Assembly (NCBI GenBank): GCA_013054445.1
Contig: JAAMPI010000704.1
Location: 1-27,851 of the forward strand
From: Cudoniella acicularis
Taxonomy: Eukaryota; Ascomycota; Leotiomycetes; Helotiales; Helotiaceae
Direction of reading: 5' to 3'
DNA: 27,851 nucleotides
A program made the translations under genes and the position numbers. Below are positions 20,339 to 27,851 of the stretch, piece by piece; the first letter of the stretch is position 1, and each line of letters starts with the position of its first letter. Under the pieces are notes generated by a model, which did no database searches, was not told the origin of the DNA, and saw only the letters and a list, made by a program, of their open reading frames with translations.

Positions 20339-22400
20339 ATGTCGACCTCAAAACCCGTCCAGGAGTCTTCCATCATCACACCATGGTTCGTCGGAGGGAT
20401 AGTCCTCCTGGATAAGCCCTATCGCCCATTTCTTGGTACTACAAAATTACATGCCTTTGCCGCTTCAGCCTTCCTTGCCGTCTTTATTTTGGCCAAACTC
20501 TGGCAAGGTCAGGTGACCAATATTGTTCCTGAGCCATACCTGGTATATCTGCCTCAGACCTCTAAAATATTGATTAGAAAGCTTTACTAAAGGAGTTATA
20601 GGATGAAATCTTTCATATCCCGCAAGCTCAGGCGTACTGTCAAAAACAGTATGATGTCTGGGACCCCAAGCTCACCACTCCTCCAGGCCTGTGAGTTTTT
20701 GTCCCATCAGAGAAAACAAAAGGTACTAATACATCCCAGTTATGCCTTCGCAGTCCGATTTATCTGGGACTCTGCATTAGGATGTTCCGTGTATAATCTC
20801 CGACTATTCAACGTCTTCGCCCTCCTCATGACCATGTTATACGCTCTAGACTGCCGAACCCTCATCACCGGAATCTGGAAACGGCCTTCGTCTGCCTATA
20901 AAAACTGGAACTCCAACTCCTTTTCATTTGAGTCGATACATACAGCTATCAATATAGCTCTGTTCCCTCCAATTTTCTTTTTCTCGGGTCTCTTTTACAC
21001 AGATGTCCTTTCTACCTGTGTTGTGTTGAGGGCATATGGGTTATTTCTGCAACGCAAAGGCGCTTATTCGAATTCAGGAGAGGGTCTGGTATGGATTTAC
21101 CTGACGGGATTGGTAGCTCTTTCGATGAGACAGACGAATATTTTCTGGGTTGCTGTATTCATGGGAGGTCTCGAGGCAGTCAGGACCATCAAAGCCAATG
21201 CCACCTCGTCCTCTGAAAACGAAGTAGAGCCCAAGACGTGGCAGGAATATATCACATATTCCTTCAAGCAATACAGCCGCGGCTCAATCCATGACTTACC
21301 TCTAAAAGATGCTGGCGTCCACGGTATACCATTCTCCCCTCCTGTACTCCCACAACCCACTAACAAAACATAGATTTCATCCTCACCGCCTTGAGCCTCG
21401 CCATAGCAATCCTTTACCACCCCCTTCTAACCCTCACCCGCCTCTGGCCATACATCTCACTCCTCCTCTCCTTCAGCGCCTTCGTATTCTGGAACGGCGG
21501 CGTCGTCCTCGGTGTGTCCTTCTCCTAACCCTCCGTCTCACCCCTTTCTCAACCCTTCACTAACCACCTCTCCCCCAAAACCAGGCGACAAAACAAACCA
21601 CATCGCAACCCTCCACCTCCCACAACTCCTCTACCTCCTCCCCTTCGCAACCTTCTTCGCCCCCCCCCCTGATTCTCCCACCCCTCCTCACCTTCATCCT
21701 GCGCCTTCCAACAACCCTCTCCTCTACCCTAGTCCCAAAAACACTCCTCGTAATAAACCACATCCTCGTCGCGATCTTCGTCACAGTGGTAATCATCCAT
21801 TTTAATACGATTATCCACCCTTTTACGCTTGCAGACAACAGACATTACGTATTTTACTTGTTCCGTTACAGTATACTGAGGCACAAGGCAGTAAGGTATT
21901 TCCTTGCTCCCGTATATCTGGTTTGTGGATGGGGGGTTTATCTTGCGCTTTGTTCTCCAACTTCGACATCAACATCAAAACCTTCAGCAAAAACCAAAAC
22001 CAAAACACCTACCCCCAAACCCGGAAACCAAAGCCACAGTGAAGAAGGACCAACAACATCCTTCCTCCTCATCCTCCTGCTCACCACCGCGCTCTCACTC
22101 ATCACGGCCCCGCTCGTCGAACCCCGCTACTTTATCCTGCCTTTCGTTCTCTGGCGTTTACACCTACCTCCCCACTCCCCCTCTCCTCCAACAAAATCTC
22201 ACGCATCACCATCCCCAACAAGCAAAGCCGAAACTGGGTTAGAGAAGATGCAAACTTTGGTAGGAAAATTGGGAGGATATAGTCTCCACGCAGAAACCCT
22301 CTGGTACCTACTCATCAACGCCGTCACGGGATATATCTTCCTATACCGTGGGTTCGAGTGGGTTCAAGAACCGGGGAAGGTGCAGAGATTTATGTGGTGA
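20339..22400 (+). CDS. ALG10: ALG10/DIE2 family dolichyl-phosphate-glucose alpha-1,2-glucosyltransferase; one apparent homopolymer frameshift
   Basis: Five exons: 20339-20542, 20602-20690, 20740-21323, 21374-21511 and 21585-22400, with introns of 49-73 nt. Ignoring one C, the exons sum to 610 codons including the stop. The enzyme adds the third, terminal glucose to the lipid-linked oligosaccharide in the ER membrane during N-glycosylation. Family motifs in order are [19 protein letters not shown] (split by intron 1), [15 protein letters not shown] (split by intron 2), [47 protein letters not shown] and [13 protein letters not shown], with many hydrophobic helices throughout. A C10 tract at 21660-21669 shifts the frame; C9 would restore the following helices ([14 protein letters not shown]). 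Because this is a conserved cellular gene, and the rest of its sequence shows no decay, a base-calling or assembly error is likely. Confidence 0.92.
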
Positions 22401-23157
22401 TTTGGCTGCCTGGGTCCTTTCTTGATTCTGGTTTTGTGTGTGGGGAGAAAGGATCGCAGGATGGAGGACGATATAGAGATGCGAGGGTGTGTCTGTTTGG
22501 TTGGTTGGTTCGCAAGACATGAATCGCTTTACCTTGGACCTTGGTACCTGGGTAGAAGGTACCTAGGTACTCCTCGACCGAAGCGGAACCCCCTTGCTCC
22601 GAACCAACCACTCACTCGCTGACCTCGGGATTCACTACCCCGCCAAATAATCCAGATTTTTGAAAATGTACGATAGAAAAATACACCCACCGGTGAGAGT
22701 TGCAAAGTTAGTGCCAAGATTTTAAGCAAAGGTGTTTGTTCCTTGCAGCACAAAAATAAGTCTTTTCGAGAAAGATCAGCATGTGAAAATGTTTTGATTG
22801 CATAGGCTTTTATTGATTCTCCCACGTAAATCTGATCTGATCTGATTTTACCTTCTGATCCCTCGCAAAAGAATAAGCACACGAGTGCATCTTTCTTGTA
22901 CCGTATGTATATGTGTATGTGCACCCAACCTATCCCACCATAAATCCCAACCAAGACCTAAACGCCTGTGCTCACTATAACTGCCAGTCCCCGAAACCGA
23001 TGTATCTTATCCGTGTAGTGACAGAGTAGAATGATTTTCTTTCTGATATATGCTGCCGTCCTGTAACCCTGTCCTACCAGCCGTGTATGCAAATCCTAAT
23101 CGACATTTCCCATTCTCGTTCGTGCTGTATCATCATCTTCTGCTTGAAGGTCGGAGG
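22401..23157. other. Convergent intergenic region with small repeats
   Basis: This is the shared 3' region of ALG10 (plus strand) and the 154-codon gene (minus strand). It includes clustered GGTACC/GGTAC strings at 22543-22571 and three copies of ATCTG at 22830-22844. No gene is recognised. Confidence 0.5.
22829..22848. repeat. Short 5-bp tandem repeat (ATCTG)3
   Basis: The string AATCTGATCTGATCTGATTT contains three ATCTG units in the convergent intergenic region. It is probably a simple microsatellite. Confidence 0.7.
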
Positions 23158-23622
23158 TCATAGGCTTAGTCGATCCAGGCTCAGGCGGTCAACACTTCTT
23201 TGCCGCCTTACTACTCCGAGTTGGAAGTATCTCTCCTCGCCTGTTGCTGTCCTGCCGCCAATATACCATTTCTCTTTTCCTAATACATCTCGAAACCCTT
23301 CGCTACTGCTGTCGCTACCCCGTCTTGTTGTCTTACTAGGCACGTATCTACCTTGGTTATCTGGACCAGGGGATGTTGAAGGGCCCGGGGATCGGGATAA
23401 AGGCGAGGTAGAGTGTGTTCGGGGAGAGTGGAGCGTAGTCAATGCCGCGGATGTAGCACCCTTCGAGGAAGTTGTGATCGTTCGGGGCTGTGAGGGTGAA
23501 GAGGCATGTTGTTGTGACGCCGAGGTAGAAGAGGAGGCAGATGTGGCTTTGCCTTGTTGGATTGCGGAATGAGCTCTGAAAGCAGCCAGGAAGTTGGCGA
23601 AGAAGGGTCGTTGTGTCGGCAT
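23158..23622 (-). CDS. Conserved fungal Ser-rich small protein, function unknown
   Basis: A single-exon frame of 154 codons starts at the ATG at 23622 (MPTQRPFFANFLAAFRAHSA). The N-terminus could form an amphipathic helix. The middle is Ser/Thr/Pro-rich and low in complexity. The C-terminus has an ordered block GKEKWYIGGRTATGEERYFQ, then LGVVRRQRSVDRLSLDRLSL at the very end, with a repeated RLSLD unit. This ending looks like a conserved motif shared by small proteins of filamentous fungi, though I cannot name the family. The opposite-strand frame at 23087-23572 is treated as a shadow. It is transcribed convergently to ALG10 and divergently from QCR10. Confidence 0.7.
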   Translation of the reverse strand: MPTQRPFFANFLAAFRAHSAIQQGKATSASSSTSASQQHASSPSQPRTITTSSKGATSAALTTLHSPRTHSTSPLSRSPGPSTSPGPDNQGRYVPSKTTRRGSDSSSEGFRDVLGKEKWYIGGRTATGEERYFQLGVVRRQRSVDRLSLDRLSL

Positions 23623-25165
23623 GGTGTTTGGGTTTTCTGAAAGGTGATCTGGAAGAAAGTTGAAGGTTGTTCGGGTTCGAGGTCAAGCCCGAGTAAAGGG
23701 GTTTGTTGATCGACTCGGGCGGGAGGTACGGGTAGGTGTGGGGAAGAGTTGTTTGATCCGCTTCGTTTGAAGGCGAGTAGGGATTCGGGCGTGTAATGCA
23801 GTTATTAAGCCTCTTCCTTATGCGATACGCCGATGTGTAAGAAACCACCCTCTCCCAGAACTATGGTGGTTGTCCACGGCCTTCACAGTGAAAGAACCGC
23901 GATCTCGCTAGTATCCTCGGTGTATTGTTTGGTTTCGCCCAATCGATTCACCAATCCGCCCTCTGCCCGTGTGTATTTTTCGAAGATGCCCGGCTTGTGA
24001 AATGTCTCAAGAAAATGGTCGGAGTCGTGTGGTCTTATGTGCGAGGAGGAGAGGGGATGCGGGGTAGACTCGAGTGGCAGCCGGCCTAAGTGGGATGCGA
24101 TGGGACGAACTGACGTCGGCGGCAGAAAGTCTCGATGGATGGGATGGCTTTGCGATGGTGTTGCTGTTTTCGCTCTACCCAAGGCAAATCTCGGGAGGAG
24201 CAGGACCAAATGATAAGCGACGCCCGATAATGCGGCACGATTAGGAAGTCTCGATCGAGGCGGGGGTTGAACCAATCAGAGCAGCGGAGATCATCAGCAG
24301 AGCAGTCTTGCATATGCGGAGAGAGGAATAGTTCAGGGCCCAGGAAACGGGAATAAAGAGGACAAAGGGGTATATGAGTTATTACTTGAATGTGGGAGTC
24401 ATACAGCCGGCATAAAGGAGGCTTCAGCTTATTCTTTGTTATTTCGTGGTCTGATACTGACCCGTCGAACTTCACACCACGACTCTAGAAAATTCTCCGA
24501 GGTCGACTCAAAAGTAAGTGTACATTTCAGCCCCCTTCCAGACAACCAATGACAACTGCAACTTTGCGAGCGGAAGTTGTGGCCTGATCCCTATGCTTTT
24601 TTGTTGGCGTAGCTTTGAAGCGCGATAAGCCTCCGGCAGAGCGGGATGTGAAAGGATCAGATTAGCTGAAAAGTTCATGTCACGTGAATCTGACACCTTG
24701 ATAGACTCAGGCCTGGGGGAAGCAGCTTGAAAGCATACAGTTCAAGAGAGAGGGAAAACTTTACATAGAATTTTTTTAGATAAAATAAACACTTATTAGG
24801 CTTTTTGGAAGGTCTGTATGAAGCGGTTCCGAGGGGAAAGGTGAGCACACCCGAGGTACAAGTACATGTACATAGCACTAAGTACAGTTCAATCGCCACT
24901 TCCTTTCCACCAGCACGTTCTTCCTTAAAGTAGAGGTAGAGTGCGAAGATAATTACCACATTCAAATTACCATACACTAGAGACTTCATCGTCTAAACAA
25001 AATAGAATGATTAATGGCTATTATGATTTTTCGATCTCATCACGTGTTTAGCAAAAACCGCAAGCTCAACCCGGCTAGCTCCGATGAATCTTGAATTCGC
25101 AACTGACCTCAACTCTCAAGAATTGCGATTGAACAACGACCACATATCATCACCAATCCACAATC
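23623..25165. other. Long divergent intergenic region (1.5 kb), no gene recognised
   Basis: It lies between the minus-strand 154-codon gene and QCR10. Open frames at 23883-24475 and 24675-24989 on the minus strand lack motifs and look like chance. CACGTG occurs at 24681 and 25041, and a self-complementary GTACAAGTACATGTAC lies near 24856. Confidence 0.5.
25041..25046. promoter_or_regulatory. CACGTG E-box upstream of QCR10
   Basis: A palindromic CACGTG lies 120 bp before the QCR10 start codon. This is the consensus of Cbf1-type bHLH factors, which in yeast bind promoters of some respiratory-chain genes such as QCR8. A second CACGTG is at 24681. The regulatory role here is inferred. Confidence 0.35.
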
Positions 25166-26034
25166 ATGGCCACCGGCGAGGTAAGCGCTCCCTCCAGCTT
25201 CTGCCCTCTTGCTTCCCATCAGCTAATTGATCTCGCGCCCCAGTTCCACTCCTCTACGGGCATCAAACCCACCACTGTTCGACGTAGCTATGCCACCTAC
25301 CGATCTCCTTATGGCCCAAAGTATGTGGCAGACGCAAAGGAAAGATTGATGAAGAGGAATTGGGGCTGATTAAGTGCAGATACACGCTCAACACAAATGT
25401 GCACGGCTGGACAATCAAGAACACGACCAAGCTGTACGTGGCATTCCTCCCAACAATATCGGAAACACAAGGACACAAGGGCCACGGATGCGCAAGGAGT
25501 CAACAAAAGGCTTTGCACGAGAGGATTTGAATTGGTTGTTGAGATACTTGGCTAATGGTTGGATGTTTACAGTGGCTTGACATTGGCAGGTTTCGGAGGT
25601 GCTGCAGGTGTTTTTGCCATCTTCTTCTTCTCGGATATTCCCAAAGTACGGAACGACATTATGCGAGTATGTTGGCTTGAAATGATTTCAAAGGACTGGT
25701 GACTGACTGCTAGAACAGAAAATCCCATTTATCGGTAGCCATTTTGTTAGGGAGATTCCACCGTCGGACAACGTACGTATACCATTTTTATTTTGGGAAA
25801 TACCTTCAAGCTCGTAGTCAAACATAGCATTCCGAAGGAAGTTTGGAGATTTCTAAATCCTGTTTCTTTTCCCAGCACTCTGACGCTCTCATGTCTTGCA
25901 AGTTGCAAGTTGCAAAGCTACAAGTGTAGTGAGAATAATCACAGATGTCTCCCTAGTGTTGCATTCACCTATCGACTAATTATATTCACAATTCTCGGCA
26001 TAACATGCACTAATCCTTTTCATAGCCATTCTGA
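25166..26034 (+). CDS. QCR10: Ubiquinol-cytochrome c reductase (complex III) subunit 10
   Basis: Six exons: 25166-25180, 25244-25320, 25380-25433, 25573-25666, 25719-25772 and 26026-26034; the product is 100 residues. The small inner-membrane subunit of complex III sits at the edge of the complex near the iron-sulphur protein. Visible features are TYRSPYGPKY near residue 25, one hydrophobic helix LGLTLAGFGGAAGVFAIFFF, then SDIPKVRNDIMRKIPFIGSH and FVREIPPSDN with PF at the end. Every intron has GT..AG, and all joins keep the frame. The last exon is only nine bases (Pro-Phe-stop), after a 253-nt intron with a CTAAT branch site at 26010. Without that splice the frame would run on into a non-family tail ending near 25810. 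The frame is intact. Confidence 0.88.
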
Positions 26035-26656
26035 GCAAGATTGTTATTCGGCATGGGTATGGAGTGATAGAAGGAGAATGCTTGGCTGCCTTTTGAGGTC
26101 AACTGTATTGTACAAAAGAGAGCACGAATAGACAATTTTCTTCCCTTAACACGTTTTACGTGGATTTAGGAAAATTCGATGCAATAACTGTGTTCCGAAA
26201 ATAGATTGCTCTGATCGCTAGCGCCCGGATTGCCGCCTCGCTTCTCGAACTTTCCATTTCGGTGACCCTTACCAATCTAAGTTGCAAGGCTGACAATCAA
26301 TCCTCTGTTGGATCTGTGTTCATTGACTCTGTATCATAGTTGCAAGATATTTCCTTGTTCAAACACTTGCAGATTTGCCGAATAATTGCGAACTACCCCA
26401 TTTTATGCGACTGTCCGATTGTCGAATTACAGCTCTTGGCTAAGTCAACATAAGGCTGACAGCTCAGCTTGCCCCGCAACAAAGAACACGGCACGTCACA
26501 TCGCCTCATTCAACTCACGCAATAAAGAGCCAACCTCCTGCACCAATCTACCGAATTACAAATTCCTGCGATAGTTTAAACCCCCTTCTGTCGCTCCAGA
26601 AAGGGACGAGTGGGCAAAATTTACGGTCGTACGAGGTCCGCCGCATTTCAGCGACA
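26035..26656. other. Intergenic; promoter region of the CHIP-like gene
   Basis: No supported gene. Only short frames without motifs are seen on both strands. Confidence 0.5.
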
Positions 26657-27692
26657 ATGGCAGGTCCCGAAGTCGCTCCCGATCCACAGAAGGCGCTGCA
26701 ATGCAAAGAAGAAGGCAACAGGTATTTTCAACATGGCGATTACACCAATGCTGAGGCTCTGTATACAAAGGCGTAAGTCTAACATCTTTCCCGTTGAACT
26801 TCAAAACCCCGCCTTCTGCCCGATTTACTAATCATTGGATGTTATATCTGCAGCATAAACTACGACCCGAGTAATCCCCTCCTGTACACGAACCGCGCAA
26901 TGGCGCTCCTCAAACTCTCCCACTGGGAACCCGTCATCGCTGATTCTCTGCGCGCCATAACGCTACACCCGGAAAATATGAAGGCGTACTATTACCTGGC
27001 ACAAGCGCAAATCGCTCTTCACCACTCAGAGGAAGCTCTCAAGAGTGCGAGATCGGCACATAGTTATTGTATACGAGAATTGGTGGAGGGGAAGAAAGGT
27101 GGGGGGAGCTTGGGTGTTATCACAGAGCTGGTCTTGAAGTGTAAGAAGGAGGATTGGGAGAGGAGGGAAGATGAACGGTTGAGAAGGAGGGGAGGGTTGT
27201 TGGAGGAGTTGGTGGAGAAATTACACGTGGAGAGGTATGCTAAAGTTGGGGGGGATTATGGCGAATGACCCGGTGGCAGATACGGGGGAGATACGGAAAG
27301 AATACGATACCAAGATTGACGATTTGCGGCACACGTTTGACATAGCGGGGAAAGTCGACGAAGAAAGCAGGAGGAGAAAAGTCCCGGATTGGTGCGTGGA
27401 TAACATTACGTTTTCCGTGATGGTTGATCCTGTCGTGGTATGTTTATTTCCTAGCTCCCCCTCCCCATTTTCTCATTCTTTCTATTGTAGCAGAACAATA
27501 TGCTGATAAATATAAAAGACCAAAACAGGCTCCTCCTACGACCGCTCCTCAATCATGGAACACCTCAAACGAAGCCCCACCGACCCCCTCACCCGCGAAC
27601 CCCTCCGAGCTGAAGACTTAAGACCAAATCTAGCGTTGAGACAAGCGTGTGAGGAGTTTTTGGATGAGAATGGGTGGGCGGTTGATTGGTGA
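26657..27692 (+). CDS. CHIP/STUB1-like co-chaperone E3 ubiquitin ligase (TPR + U-box); one apparent homopolymer frameshift
   Basis: Three exons: 26657-26772, 26854-27437 and 27519-27692, giving 290 residues once one G is ignored (human CHIP has about 303). TPR repeats cover about residues 10-120 (KALQCKEEGNRYFQHGDYTN, YDPSNPLLYTNRAMALLKL, ENMKAYYYLAQAQIALHHSE). They are followed by a charged helical linker and a C-terminal U-box (VPDWCVDNITFSVMVDPVV, TKTGSSYDRSSIMEHLKRSP, DPLTREPLRAEDLRPN). In CHIP the TPRs bind the EEVD tails of Hsp70 and Hsp90, and the U-box recruits an E2 enzyme to ubiquitinate clients. A G7 tract at 27248-27254 breaks the linker frame; six Gs would join both halves. Intron 2 (27438-27518) ends in AAAG, a less usual acceptor, but gives the expected U-box sequence. 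Confidence 0.88.
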
Positions 27693-27851
27693 TCATAAAT
27701 ACCCCTTTCCCGTCGAATTACCGTGATGTGGGGGGGATGTAGGGGAAGGGAAGGAAATATCGAAAGACTCATCTCATTTCATCTCGTGCATTTCAAGTGC
27801 ATATTAGGCATGGCGCGGCGTCTGGTGTTTTCACAAATCATTATAAGGAGA

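Noticed and set aside
23087..23572. 161-codon open frame on the plus strand
   Set aside because: It is antisense to the Ser-rich minus-strand gene, whose C-terminal block looks truly coding.
23357..23848. 163-codon open frame on the minus strand overlapping the 154-codon gene
   Set aside because: The composition looks random, and it overlaps the better-supported frame and its leader.
27235..27314. An intron starting GTATGC at 27235 that could repair the frame of the CHIP-like gene
   Set aside because: The possible acceptors (27287, 27290, 27300, 27314) all give lengths that do not restore the required frame; one fewer G in the G7 tract does.
1..27851. CRISPR arrays, rRNA genes or complete transposons
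   Set aside because: No regularly spaced repeats, no rRNA-like sequence and no transposase or reverse transcriptase frame were seen; a CRISPR array is also not expected in a fungal genome.

Overview
The window is nuclear DNA of a filamentous ascomycete (Pezizomycotina; the gene repertoire would suit Leotiomycetes, but that is only a guess). The basis is many short introns of about 50-80 nt with GTAAGT/GTATGT donors and CTAAT-like branch sites, a fungal non-reducing polyketide synthase, a HET-domain relic, an RTA1-family membrane protein, a Zn2Cys6 regulator and fungal QCR10 and ALG10 genes.

Layout. Positions 1-6700 are gene-poor and rich in relics: a Ras-like GTPase (1235-2083), a HET pseudogene on the minus strand (4588-3163) and a degraded N-terminal domain of an NLR/ankyrin-type fungal protein (5202-5675). 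Positions 6700-13100 hold a large non-reducing PKS with order KS-AT-PT-ACP-ACP-R. It has no SAT domain and no methyltransferase, and it is interrupted by an in-frame TAG in the AT domain and by a frameshift before the reductase. Next come a single-pass membrane protein with a 66-bp tandem repeat (13812-14648), a broken small membrane-protein gene (15545-16215), an RTA1-family gene (16709-17803) and, convergent to it, a Zn2Cys6 transcription factor (19601-18024). From 20339 onward the genes are housekeeping-like: ALG10, a conserved 154-residue fungal protein (minus strand), QCR10 and a CHIP/STUB1-like TPR/U-box ubiquitin ligase.

How they might work together. PKS, RTA1-like membrane protein and Zn2Cys6 regulator could be the remains of a small secondary-metabolite locus bordered by housekeeping genes; no clear tailoring oxidase, hydrolase or major facilitator gene is present. 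A reductase-terminated PKS would be expected to release an aromatic aldehyde.

Important caveat on quality. Four otherwise convincing genes (Ras-like, PKS, ALG10, CHIP-like) are each put out of frame by exactly one extra base in a homopolymer (T7, A8, C10, G7). Two of these genes are conserved cellular genes, so a homopolymer sequencing or assembly error is the simplest explanation. The TAG stop in the PKS is not of this type and is more likely to be real. All gene models with introns were inferred by eye from splice signals, reading frame and remembered family motifs; no searches were run.
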